Source of the DNA: Phylloscopus collybita
Taxonomy: Eukaryota > Chordata > Aves > Passeriformes > Phylloscopidae
DNA: 64,000 nt
Reading direction: 5' to 3'
Assembly: GCA_027886175.1 (NCBI GenBank)
Contig: JAJNNQ010000040.1
Span: 28,540,001-28,604,000 of the forward strand
Below are positions 11,635-23,800 of the stretch, one piece after another; within the stretch, counting starts at the first letter, position 1; every line of letters begins with the position of its first letter. The position numbers and the translations under genes are program-made. The notes below the pieces were generated by a model. It ran no database searches and was not told the origin of the DNA. It worked only from the letters and a program-made list of their open reading frames with translations.

Positions 11635-11726
11635 AAAATTCCCTGTGTATTTCTTTGAAAGCTCACAGCTATCTTTCAAAATTCCCTGTGTATTTCTTTG
11701 AAAGCTCACAGCTATCTTTCAAAATT
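11635..11726. repeat. Perfect 43-bp tandem duplication
   Basis: Unit 11635-11677 is repeated exactly at 11678-11720, followed by the first six bases of a third copy (AAAATT). Each unit starts AAAATTCCCTGTGTATTTC and ends CACAGCTATCTTTC. Exact identity suggests a recent duplication. It lies just downstream of the CpG island in the putative GNG4 first intron. Confidence 0.95.
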
Positions 11727-13619
11727 AGCTAAAGAGATAAAACAGTAGCCAGGAAAAATCTTTCTGCCTCAGACTTCCCAAATCTCTGGTGGTTTGCTGG
11801 GCTACGTGTTCACATAACCTGTATGCTGATGGTAAATAATATTGCACTAAAAGATTGTCCTTGGGAAATATCACATTAGTTCAGCCGTTGCTTCCTTTGA
11901 TTTTTTTAATGGTAAGAAGCAAGATGATATTTTTGGGTAAAAATTTGGGTATGGCGGCAAGAATTTGTGGTACTTGGCAATTGGACTGGGTACAGTACTG
12001 GATATGTTAGACGAGAACTGAGCTGATGGAGTTTTGCTGATTTGCAGTTATGTGAGGAGTTATTTTCAAAGTCACCACGTTTATGTTATGAAAACTGCAT
12101 TTTTTCCATATCGTGAACAATAGTTCTTGCTTTTGATCTGATCATTTCTGCTTGTACTACTAGGCTTCTCCTTAGGAGATGGAGTGAAAAGCTGTGGTAA
12201 TTTTCTTGTATTTCTTTGTGCAGCCATGAGATAAAGAAAAGGATTCCTTCCCCTCCCTCTCTCTTTACAAAGCTACATCAGCTGCTGTAAATCTTAGAGT
12301 AAGAACTGAGATAGCAGTGAAAGTTGGGTTTCTTTCAATTTCTTTTTCTTTTCTTTTAATTTCTTTGGTATACCAGTTTGACATCGAGCAGCTGTGAGGC
12401 TCTGAATTTTGCTGTTTATGTTCCTGCAAGTGCATAATGAAATGTGGCGATCTTTCCTCAATTTAGGGTGTAATTTGCAGGTCATTATCCAAGGATGATT
12501 CCCGCTAATGTCACTGGGACTCAGTTCAGTGATTAACTTTTCCTATCCAGCTGCGCGGTCCAAGAAGTACCAAGAAGAGCTTGTGGAAGGTGTTCTTTGG
12601 AGCTGTCAATTCCAGGTTTTCTACTCTAGTAATTTCAGGTCCATCACTTTAGATCAAGGCAGCAATTTGATTTAGGGCTTTTTAGATTGAATTCTAGAGG
12701 TCGCTTTTATGGCATAGCATTTTAAGGTTGTACATGGAGCTGGGGAGGGGGGTGGAAATGCAGCTTTTCATCCCTGTTATTTATAGAAATCCATCCTGAA
12801 GAGCTTGGAAATTCAGTTTTGCTTCTATGTTATTCAAGTTTTTAGACTTTTTCTGCATTTTACTAACAAGTATTTATAATGCTTAGTAAGTGAAGGTTGC
12901 ACTCCTTACCCCAATGCAGCATCAAGCTCTACCTGCAAATATTTATGCAGCTTTCTGCATTATCATAAGATAAATTTGCCTTTGAAGTGCTGTTGGGTAC
13001 AATCATCCATTGTAAAAACAAAAAAGGAAAAGCTGCTCTTCACAAGCATTTTTAGGAGCCTGGGAAATTAAGAACTTCAGCATACGTGAGTAATGTGCAC
13101 TGAGAAAAAGGATGGAATAAGGTAAACAAAACAAAACGCCAGAAAATGCAGCTGGCTGGGAGGCTGTGGACGTGCAGCTTTCAGGAGTGATGCTTTAGGA
13201 AAGGGCTGTCTGGTGTGGGGTGCCAGTCAGCAGAAACTGCTTGGCTAAAAAAGGCTGTGAGGCTGCTGTCACTGTTCTTTGTTAGCGCGGTCGGTGTTCC
13301 CCTAAAAGAAAGGAATCAATAGAGAGCAGGTCAATGAACTGGGTGTGCTGCACAAAACCACGCTGGATAAATGAGCCCCGATATCATCCAGGTCTGCTGG
13401 CTGCAGCAGTGACATGTAGGGTGCATGTAGGCTGCTCGTTAGCACAGTGCCTGTAACTACAGTGATTATCAGGACCTGTGTGTGCCTGTATTGATACAAC
13501 GTAAAAACAGCCAGGAAGGAGCAGTAGCAAAGCCAGCTGAGAATTTCTGGTTCAAGGGGTTTTAGGTAATTCAACTGATGGGGAGAAGTTGCTCCTTTCA
13601 AACATCAAAAGTGATGTGG
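11727..13619 (+). other. Putative GNG4 5' intron, no recognised element
   Basis: AT-rich noncoding DNA between the CpG island and the next CR1 copy. No homology was recognised on either strand. It is called intron on the assumption that the first exon lies in the upstream CpG island. Confidence 0.5.
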
Positions 13620-14224
13620 TCAGCAGGTCAAGGGAGGTGCTTCTGCCCCTCTATTCAGCTCTGGTGAGGCCCCACCCTCCATTCAGCTCTGGTGAGCCCC
13701 CACCCTCCATTCAGCTCTGGGGTCCCCAGCATGGGAAGGGCATTGACCTGTAGGAGCAAGTCCAGGGGAGAGGCACCAGGAGGGACATCAAGGGGCTGGA
13801 GCACCTCTCCTATGAGAAGTATCTGAAAGAGTTGGAATTGTTCATCCTAGAGAAGCAAAGGCTCCGGGGAGACTTTATTGAAGCCTTTCAGTAATAAAAA
13901 GGGGCTTAAAAGAAAAAATATGGGATGGAATTTTTAGCAGGGCCAGTTGTGAAAAACAAATGGTAATGGTTGTAAACTAAAAGAGGGTTGATTCAGACCA
14001 GATAAAAGAAAAAAAAAAAATTACCAAGAGTGTGGTGAAACACTGTAACAGGTTGCCCAGAGAAGTGGTAGATGCCTCCTCCCTGGAAACATTCCAGGTC
14101 AGCTTGGACAGGGCATTGAGCAACTTGCAATAGTAGAAGATGTTCCTGCTCATTGCAGGGGCCTTGAACCAGCTGATCTTTAAAGGTGCCTTCCAACATA
14201 AACCATCCCGTGATCCTGTAGATC
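13620..14224 (+). mobile_element. CR1 fragment, diverged
   Basis: CR1 3'-region landmarks occur in order: AGCTCTGGTGAGGCCCCACC, CAAGGGGCTGGAGCACCTCT, CAGGTTGCCCAGAGAAGTGG, GGAAACATTCCAGGTCAGC and TGATCTTTAAAGGTGCCTTC, ending CCATCCCGTGATCCTGTA. It is interrupted by an A-rich stretch near 14007-14020 and a short local triplication at its 5' end. Both boundaries are approximate. Confidence 0.88.
13653..13724. repeat. 28-bp unit repeated about 2.6 times inside CR1
   Basis: ATTCAGCTCTGGTGAG followed by a C-rich tail occurs at 13653-13680 and 13681-13708, and partly at 13709-13724. One base differs between the full copies. The unit belongs to the CR1 body, so this is a local expansion after or during insertion. 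Confidence 0.9.
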
Positions 14225-17200
14225 GCTCACCCAGGTACAATATAAAGATAAATGTGCCTTCCTGTGGGACTGAAGGCCTAGAGAATACTTGGACAGTTCA
14301 AGAGGAGTCTTCTTCAGAGAGAGGATCAGATCCACTTGTCAGGCTGCAGCCTCGGACGAAACACATCCTGTGAGAGGGTGTTTGAAGGAGAGGCTTCCTC
14401 ACCTTCCAGGGGATGGGCGTGTAATAGATTCTCTTGTAATTAAAATTTCTGTTCTCTCTAGAGCTTTATTTCTAAGTAACAATTACATTTCATTAACAAA
14501 TATTAAGCTTAAGGTTATTATCATAGGTCCTAAGGAGAACAGAATCAAGTGTCATACAAAGCTTTGTCTGTAACAAGGACCTTTATCACGGTCTGGTTTG
14601 AAAGTGAGTACAATTCTCATTGTCAACATACACCATATGTAACAGGGCCTTAAATAATGCACAGATATGTACTGTGTTTGCAGAGAGTGAGAGAAGGTAG
14701 AGGTATATGTAGCTTGGTATGTGAGGAGAAGTCAGTCTCACAAAGATATGGAACCAGACCTGTCTGTAAAAAATTGAAGTTAAATAATTAAATGGATGCT
14801 CAGCACTTCCAGAAATATAGTAGTTAAGTATTTAAATGCATGTAAAGGCCAAGGTTGGAGCGGGATTTGAAACAGAACAAATGTTTGTGCTTCACAGTAT
14901 AAACAAACCTCTTGCTGGGGATAAGAGGTAATTTTCTCCAGTGTCGGAAACACCTAGTGCCAGACTTTTTTTAAGTTCTTCTTTTTAATGAAGCCTCATA
15001 TTCTGGCTGTTCTCCGATACTGTGAAATGTTTTACTAGGCAAGATACATATTTTCTTTAAAAAAAATTTTCTTATTTGGTGTTTAAGAATATAGGTAAGG
15101 ATATATTATCATTGTGGCATTGCTTTAGAAACATGGTTTGAATTTTTAGAAGCATTTTTATGCCTAATAGCCTTTTCAAAATTCTACTATGGACTTAATC
15201 CTTATTCTGTTAATGCTTAAACACTGGCTGGAAGTACTATGAGCAGTGTTCTTGCCAACTTTGTTGTAGCCAGTGACAGTTCAAATTGTCTGACTCTGAT
15301 GTTTATAGCTTTTATAGTATGAGTGAATGAATTGCCAGAAAAACTTGGGAGATCTGGAATTCTCAAGGAATTCCTTGAACAGTCTCTGGACTGTTCAAGG
15401 AGTTGCAGTTGCTTAATTCAGTTTAATTTAACTGTATGTGGCAAATCTAGAAAGGCCTCTGACTTGATTTAGCTTTGACTTTTTTGACTTAGTGATCATT
15501 AGTAAGGTGCATGTGGAGATGATAAAATTTAAATTATTCACTCTTGTGGGTGTATCATTTTGTAAACAAAGTTAAATGTGTTTATTCTAATTTTTATGGA
15601 TAGGTTGGTACTTAAAAGTGAGGAGGTTGAGTCGAACAAGAAGTCCATAGATGAGCTGTAGTTCAGAACCTTCTCCTTTTGTGAATGTCTTGTATCCTTT
15701 CTGCTGTTTGGCTTTCCACTGCAAGTCAAAACACCTCTCAAAACTGATTGGAGGCTGTGGCTTGGATGTGGATTTTCATACAGTACATGGCATTTTATGC
15801 AAAGCCAGTTCCTCCACATGCATTCAGTCCTGTGCCTTGTGAGGAATATGAGGTAAAAAACTGTAAACAAAGATGAAGACAAAGAACCTGCTGTGTTCTG
15901 ACATGATTTTATTTAATCAGAGCACACAAGGAGGAAACTTGTGTTCCATTCAAATGACACATGTATATGCAGAAAACCTGTTCTTTGTCTTGGCATATGT
16001 TAAAGCTCTTGTTTGGTTTGGCACAATTAATATATTTTAAAGTAGCATTTCTCTGCCTTGACTTATACTAGACCTGAAAGAAAAAGATTCTATTGTTTCT
16101 TCAAATTAGTGTTGAGCCTGGCTCACCGTGGCATTTGTATTCCACCATCCCGTTTTACAGCACAGGTTACTGATTTTTAGAAGCAGTCTGTTACATACCA
16201 GGCTGTGAGAAGAAATAACTGTCTTTGCCTTGTCTCTGAGCATTTTTGTTTTGCAAAATCAAAGTAGTTAAAAAATTATTCCTCCATTCTCTCTGTACTA
16301 TGGATTGTGTACTTCTCTTGAGTCTAACCAGGGATATTGTACATACAGGTTTTTTTACAAGAGTATTCCCAATGTCCTACTTTATTTCCTGTTTGTATCT
16401 TGCACCCCAGTGACTGGATCAGGTAAGTTATCAAGGTTCAAGAGGGGAAATTTGTGTCGTTCTAGGTGTTTGCTTCTTATCCAGAAATTAGCTGGAAGTA
16501 TTCATTTTGAAAGGCCTGAGCCTAAAACTGCCTTGGTAGCAGTGCAAAATGCCTCCTTGTGTGTGTTCTCCTCCTGTGTCCCATCTGCCTCTCACACCCT
16601 GTGCCCTTTGCATTTTGCTGAACTTTGTATTGGTTTCTGAGGCTTGGTGCCAGACTAATCTGGCTGCAGTGGCACCGGTGGTAAGGACCATAGGGGAATG
16701 TTGCCTGATTGAAACCTCATCATCCAGTCTTACTAGGGAGTACAACTGGTCTGGGACCTGTCTAGGTCATCTGTATCCCATCATCTTTCCATGTGGCCTT
16801 AGTCCAGACTCCAGTGACTTCAAAATAGTGACTGTTCCTTGTGCTGGGCCAGCACTGCATAGAGGTGTCAGCACAAGGGGGTCTAACATGCAGAGCACTC
16901 TGGCACATATATTGTAAGTTAGCCAAGGTCTGAATGTGGATGTCTCGACTCATTTGATAGCAGTGCTGACCACTGCTGATATGGAGTTGATTTACTCTTA
17001 ATCCCTCAGGAAGCAGCAATGCAAGAGAACCAAAGACTGACATACCTTACCTAGATGTGCCTTCCCAGGAGCTGCAGATCTCTTAAAAAATAAAGCATTC
17101 CTATCCCTGTAGAGTGTACTGTACTGGGTCTAGTCATCTTTAGACTTTGCTGGGGTATCTAAGCAGAACATTGGAAACCACTGCATTATTTCTTCTTAAT

Positions 17201-17716
17201 CTGTAATGCAATTTCTAAACTTCTTTTATCGATACTCAGAATTCTGACCCGTTCTCTGTCTTACAATTTCTCTCTGATGCTTGGTGAGAGTGGTGTGGCA
17301 TCCATTTCCCCTGCACACATTTTTGAGCTTGTTTTGATGTTTCTAGGTGTAACTGGGGCGTGGAGCCAAACTGTGCAATGCCTGCAAGGTCTATCCGTGA
17401 ACAGCTGTTCTGTGTTGGCAACGAGAACCAGGGCAACCATTTTCACACTGAAGTCATGGTCATGTGCTCTGCCTTTGTATGTCATTTGCAGGATTCAGGC
17501 AGAATGCTGATGACAGAGGATGCAAATATGTAATGCAGTAAGGTGCCATGGAGCAAGAGAACAGAAATAAATGGTGTCTGCTTTGTATTCGTGGCCAACA
17601 GCCTGCCAGTGTTGATGTGGTGGGCAGTGGTTGGTTAGAGTTCAGATAACTGTCCTCTCAGTGACTGCTGCACTTGCTGCCTGTTCTTTAAATGGTCTCA
17701 ACTTCATCTCTTCCAG
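14225..17716 (+). other. Putative GNG4 5' intron, no gene recognised
   Basis: Noncoding DNA up to the acceptor of the first GNG4 coding exon. It contains the hairpin at 15364-15404. Open frames at 15538-15882, 16305-16640 and 16549-16917 have no recognisable similarity, no supporting splice context and no codon pattern that stands out. Confidence 0.55.
15364..15404. repeat. Inverted repeat able to form a hairpin
   Basis: The arms CCTTGAACAGTC (15373-15384) and GACTGTTCAAGG (15389-15400) are perfectly complementary around a TCTG loop. Four more bases on each side pair with one G-T wobble, for a 16-bp stem. The left arm overlaps a perfect 14-base palindrome, CAAGGAATTCCTTG (15364-15377). It is intronic to GNG4, with no known family recognised. 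Confidence 0.85.
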
Positions 17717-17822
17717 GAAAAACAAAATGAAGGAACTAGTGTCAAACAGTACAACCAGTATTTCTCAAGCCAGGAAAGCTGTGGAGCAGTTAAAAATGGA
17801 AGCATACATGGATAGAATGAAG
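17717..17822 (+). CDS. GNG4: GNG4 first coding exon
   Basis: The acceptor is CATCTCTTCCAG, ending at 17716. Ten bases of 5' UTR (GAAAAACAAA) precede ATG at 17727-17729. The A at -3 gives a good initiation context. The exon encodes residues 1-32, ending DRMK, and stops cleanly between codons at donor GTAAAC. Confidence 0.95.
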
Positions 17823-20800
17823 GTAAACTTAGACTTTTTGTTGATATTTTGAATTCACTGACTAGTTTGTGGAGCAGCATGCCTTTAATAATGCAGAAAT
17901 CAAGGACCTGTGTTGAGCAATAAAACAATATTCAGTACTGTGAGTTACATACTGACTGGTGGGTTCTAGTGAAGCTATTTCCAAAGCCTGGCTTGAAGTC
18001 TGCTTCTGTGTGAGTGTCTGTTACATTTGTCAAAAGTGATATTTGTGAAATATTTAAAATCAACTGGCGAGTGCACAGGTGCTCTTCTGTCATCTGTAGC
18101 TAAATTTAAGGGGAGCTCTGGTTTCTTGGTTTTTCTCCTTTAAGAATTGGAATAAGTCTTTTAAGATATTGCAAAATTTTTGAATAATGATGAGACAAGC
18201 TGAATTGCTTTGCTTTGTCTTGTTTTAGTGCAGATGTCATTGCACAGAAAATGTGTATGATTGCAGCATACAGTTATGATTCTTCACACTTGATAACATG
18301 TATGTGAAGATTTGATTTCATCATGCCTCTAAATACATGTGGATTAAATATTATCATTAAAGGCACTATTAAAAAGAGGTTTTCAGGTTTTTTAACCAAA
18401 AGATCCTGTGGGTTATTCTTGCATGTCATTCTGCTTTCCACTAGGCTAAAATTTTGTGAAATACCAAGCACCTAGAAGCTAATAATGCTGTAGAACTTTT
18501 TAAGAAAGCAATGCTTATTTCTTTTGCTCTCTGCCTCTGAAAATAGGGAATAATTATTTTTATTTAAAAAAATCCAGTCTCTACAAGGAAGAAGTTTTTA
18601 GTCTTTCCATCTTTAAAAAGTAATGCATTAAAATTGCCCAGTTCTCTGCAAACAACTGTAACTGAGTTGTTACAAACTGTAAGTGAGATTATTAAGTCAG
18701 TAGGACAATTTAGAAATGTTGTACATTAAAATCTTCATGTAGTCTTAACTCAGTCTGTTTGTCCATCCATCCTGTGTGCTAAAAGTCTGCATCTAGTCAG
18801 CGTGGGGATGGTAGTATATATTTATGACTTTTAAAATAGTCTGAGATCACAAACTCACCAGCTGGAAAAGTAGGATTTATAATTCAGAAGTATTAGTGCA
18901 ATTCATGAGTGATCAGCCTTGCTCATATGAAAAAAAGAAATTTCCATCACTCTGTTTTGTGGCAGTTTTTAGCGATATCTCGTGCGACCACTGAATTTGC
19001 AAAAGTAGTTTCTATTTCATAGTGTGTCACAAATTCATCACATAACCTGTTCACAGGGACAGGTGTTTGTTTCCTGCAGTAAAAGAAGGTCTGCCTTGGT
19101 TAGTCCCAACTCACATTGTACCTGCATGAACAGAACTGACAAGGGAGGGTGTGGGTGGCAGAGGAAAGGGTTGGAAAAATATGGCCCAGTTTATTGGCAT
19201 TTGAAATTGTTGATACTTAGCAGATTGTCTTAAACTTGCTTCCCTATATACAGTAATAACTGTCACATCCCACATCATTAGGTCAGTTAAGCAAACAACA
19301 TTAGTTAGGTGTATAATGTTCTTAATTACATATGCAAGAAAGACATAGCTGCAAGAAAGACATAGATAATTTTTACAGCCAGTTTAATTTTAAAAAAACA
19401 GTTATTAGCAAATGTGGCAGACTTAAAAAACAGGTAGCTTGAAAGTGCAAATATTTCACCTTTTGAAACAGCCTGGGTCCAAAAACACACCAAAGAAAAT
19501 CTGACATGTTTCAGAGTTATGAGGGTATTTATGCTAACATAAATACAAATATAACTTGTCGAAATGCCTTGATTTCTGGAATTTCTCTGAACAAGCATAT
19601 GAGGCATTGTGGGAAGTGGTTGATTGCCTTTTTATTCCTTCAAAATCTGCTTGGCTTTTTAGTCTTGAATCAGTTAAGTGTGTGTTTCAGCACAGCCAAA
19701 TTTACCAAGAGACTTTCTAGTGGTTTCAACAAGAGATTTTAAATTCTCAAATCATCACTGTAAAGGCAAATAAATAAACTTACTTCCTTTTTTGTGGAGT
19801 TTTGCATCTGATTAACCTAGTTAGACATTTAACAGAAGATCAGGGCTTTCCAAATAAATTAATTAAACCCTCTTTTGCAAATAGCTATAGCCAAGTGTTT
19901 ATTGCCACAATAGGCAAGACCACATTGCTAACATTGAAGAGATATCTGTGTTACTGACTGGGGAAATCAGAAGTTCCAGTTTATTTTTCTACTACAGAGA
20001 CACTTTGTTTCCCATGCACAGTAGCTGCTGTAACCAGCAAGAGTTGGGTCTGCTCAATTAAGATGTGGTAGTCAAAAGTATGTTGATAGTTGCAGACTCC
20101 CCACTGTGTTCTGGATTTTTCAACTAATTTAAGAAGTCCTACTAAGTCCTCTAGCCAGTCAGAGCAGCAAAGCAGTGCTGTGTTCTGTCTGAGGTTCCAC
20201 AAAGACAACTCACTGTGAGGTGTGAAAGAAACTGGACAGCTCAAAAGAGGAAGGTGGGAGTTATTGGTGTATTGATCAGTAGTTGGAAGGAGGATTACTG
20301 TGGGTTTTTTTGTAAACCGTAGGAATCTCAGAAAGATCATAATTGAACCTGTCTTACCTGTACAAGGAACAGCTGGAGTTACAACAGAGAAATAAATAGG
20401 AAGCTGGAAATGCAGATTCCAAGCTAGGAAACACCAAAGTAAATCAGATGAACAGTGGCCTCCTGACTAGGAGAATAATGTGTCTTCTAAAGATGCAGTA
20501 AAATTGAGAAAGCAAAGTTAATATTGGTGTTTGTCAGAGTTGTCCTAAGAATAAAGCACTACTTAATCTTCTCTTTGCAACCAGAAAAGCAAGAGTGCTC
20601 TGACATTTAAGAAGTTGGCAAATCAGTTATCATTCCATTTTCTTTTTCCTTAGGAAGACAAAAAGTATTCCTAGCTGGCCCTGAATAGTGTTGGGAGATG
20701 AACGGTGAGAATGCCAATAAATGTGTGTGAATCTCTTTGTTTTAGATGTAAAGGATAAGCAGAGTGGGTGTTGTAGCAAGGATGGTAATTAGTCACAATC

Positions 20801-23800
20801 CATGACAAGGCAGAAGACATTGTAATTGCAGCATTTTGCCCTGTCACTGAAGCTTATAATTATTAGTGCAGCTAACAGGATGTTCTAACTCTAGCAGTTT
20901 TTATCACTTCTGCTATTCTTAAATATAATGGTAAAATTTCAAAGTCCTCCTGAGACTAATTCTTTAAAGGGTCGAGTGTTTTGTTGGATTTCCCCCCTTT
21001 TGTTAATTTGATAACCAGATGTGGGTTTTGCTACAGAGAGTAAAAGTAATTCTACAAAATGTGAGATCAGTGTGATACCTGTATATTCCAGCTCTTCCAA
21101 TCCATATACCTTAAGAGATTCCTTAAAAATGAAATGTTAACTTTCTAATAGGATTCATCAGTCAAACTGGAGTCTGATTTTTTTCTTTAGTCACTTCTGC
21201 AATATGTATAAATTACTTTGAAATTGCAGACCAAGCCGTATTGCGTAGGAAAGCTGACATGATAAATGTGTCAGCTTCATCTGAATATTCAAATCACATT
21301 TATTTTAATTCTTAGGAAAAGCTATTTTGAAGCTGTCCAGCAACGTTTGGCTACAAATAACCCCAAAGGCAAGTAAAAGCTACGACAGAGTGGGCTCCAT
21401 TTAACTCCTTCCACGGCACAGGGGGATGATCAGCACATCAGTGCATACAGCAGAGCCCGCAGCCCTGGCCGTGGGGCACCTCTGGGTGCTGCCTGTGCCA
21501 AAGCAGCCTCCCTGCTGGAGCCTCGGAGCTGTGCTCAGTGCACAGGCCTTCCACTGCTCCTCTTCCCAGTAATGGCACTGAGCAGGAAACTTGCTGGAGG
21601 CAATATTGTATTTTGCTCTTTTTTAGGCCATGGGTCTGACTTTGCCAACACTGCTCACAGCTGCAGGAGCTCGTGTTTTCATTGCTCCTGGACTGTGATC
21701 AGCTCATTTAACTCCCTGTTGTGAATGGTCATTATTCGACTGTGCAGGCCTACGTTACTCTACTTTTAGTGAAGAAATGGTTATAATATACTTTTATGAC
21801 TACTGTAATCCTGGTGGGAGGATTTTTTCCTCTCAAAACCTTTTATTTGTTTAAAGGATGAAGATAGACGGCCTAGTGCAGGTTTAGTTTGTGACAATGA
21901 TCATATTTCTCGGTTTCCTTTTGCAGGTTTAAATTGCACTATGGTTTGTTTAAAAGCAAACTAAAATGTGACTTGAACACTATGACATTGAAGGATGGGT
22001 TTCCCTTCATAGGAAGGGGTGATAGGGCATTGGAGTGGTGTGCCCAGGCAGGTGGTGGAGTTGCTGTCCATGGAGTTAAGGAAAGACTGGATGTGGCACC
22101 AAGTGCCATGGCCTAGTTGACAAGATGGTGTTAGGTCAAAGGCTGGACTTGATAATTTGAAAGGTTTTTTCCAGTCCAGGTGATTCTGTGATTCTGTGAA
22201 TGTATTACTCTGCTTTACAACATTCCTGCCAGCATTACAGGACAAGTTAGATACAAAAGTGTACGTTGAGCTTTTTCTAGTGAAACACCCTTGACGCTGC
22301 TCAAGATTACAACGACACGGACTCCGACTCAGAAGGCTGACAATGGCGGTGTTATTACCCGGGAATTTCTTCCCTTTATACTATTTTACAAAGAACAAGC
22401 CAATGGGTAGAAGAAAGATAAACCTCTTCAATTACATTGGCCAAGTCAGAGGGACATCAAGAAGAAGTCCCTCCTAGGGAAAGGAACGGAAACAAAGGTT
22501 ACAGTTCGGAAAACATGTCTCTTGTTGACAGAAAAGACTCTGGGAAAGAGTTTCAGAGAAACCAAAACATCACAGGCACGAACCAGGGCTACACACCCTT
22601 TTTTTTGTTATATCATATCAAAGCACGGCAATACATAGAGAAACAGGAAATTACGTTATTTGGTTTATCCCTTCTAAGAACGAGGTCTGAAATTGTACTT
22701 CTCTTCCACTGAACAAAAAGCAATATACTTGGGCTGATGTTGCTTATCCATGCGTGGAACAAACAAGATCATCGCAGGAAAATCATTACAATCCTTTGTA
22801 CTTTGAGGTCTGTAACTTTCCACATTTTTTTTTTACCAGCTTCTTTCTTGAGAAGCACTGGTCCTTGTGAACATCTCTTCTGATTTGTCCAGTTTTCTGT
22901 TTCACCTGTGCCCAGCAGCCTTCTGTTCACATGTAATGTCTCTGCCACCCTTTTGTCTTGCAGGCCAATTCAAAGACAAACTAATTTTAAATAACCTTAA
23001 CACTCTTATTTCCTCCATTAGGGGTATAGTCCATACTGGGGTGCCAACCACAGGTTCACTAAGCATAGGTTTAAGCATTCTACAAAGGCATACAGAAATT
23101 AAAAATAAAGAAAATAAAGAAATAAAGAGTCCGTAACTGTCTGCAGAAGTTCATTCAAGTTTCATGCAAATTCTGATTCAATACCCATTGACTTCATAAG
23201 TCTAATCTGAAGCCTACTATGGGCTGGGTTCATGTCAAAGCAAGCAGGGTGTGGGGAAACTTAAAGCTGGCATTGATGACACACCTGCTAGAAAAATACT
23301 AGAAATGCGATTTCCTTCTTCGCTTCACTCATGTTGTGCAAACATGCTGACCTCGGTGCTTGACGGGGGACAAGCTGTCAAGGTGCTCAGAGAAAAGACT
23401 TCTTTGTAAAGACTCCAGAATTCATTTTCTCAACTATCAGAACATTGAAAACCCGATAATTCACCAAAGCAAAGAGATACAGATAGCTGTGAATATCTTA
23501 TGGACCGAGCAGAACAACAACAAAAAAATTGTATATACTTTCTAAATTCTTGAAAAAGTAAATGAGTCACTATGGCCTACTGCCACCAATATTCTTATGG
23601 CACAAAGCTGCAAAAATAACAAGGTTTAATATTTCATTTTTCGTTCAATGCAAAACAGCTTGCAGTGCAAATATTCAACACACTGCTACATTTTTGTATG
23701 TATTTGTATTTTTGTAGACTTTTAGTAAGCATAAACCCATGTTCTGAATTTGGAGACTTGAGAATTATTTATTTTAGAAGTATAAAAATTTTAAGTGAAA

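Noticed and set aside
16305..16917. Two overlapping plus-strand frames (111 and 122 codons) as a GNG4-linked gene
   Set aside because: They overlap in different frames, have no recognisable motif, and lie within the intron before the first GNG4 coding exon.
19981..20340. 119-codon minus-strand frame in the GNG4 intron
   Set aside because: No domain, signal or homology recognised; length is within chance expectation for many kilobases of sequence.
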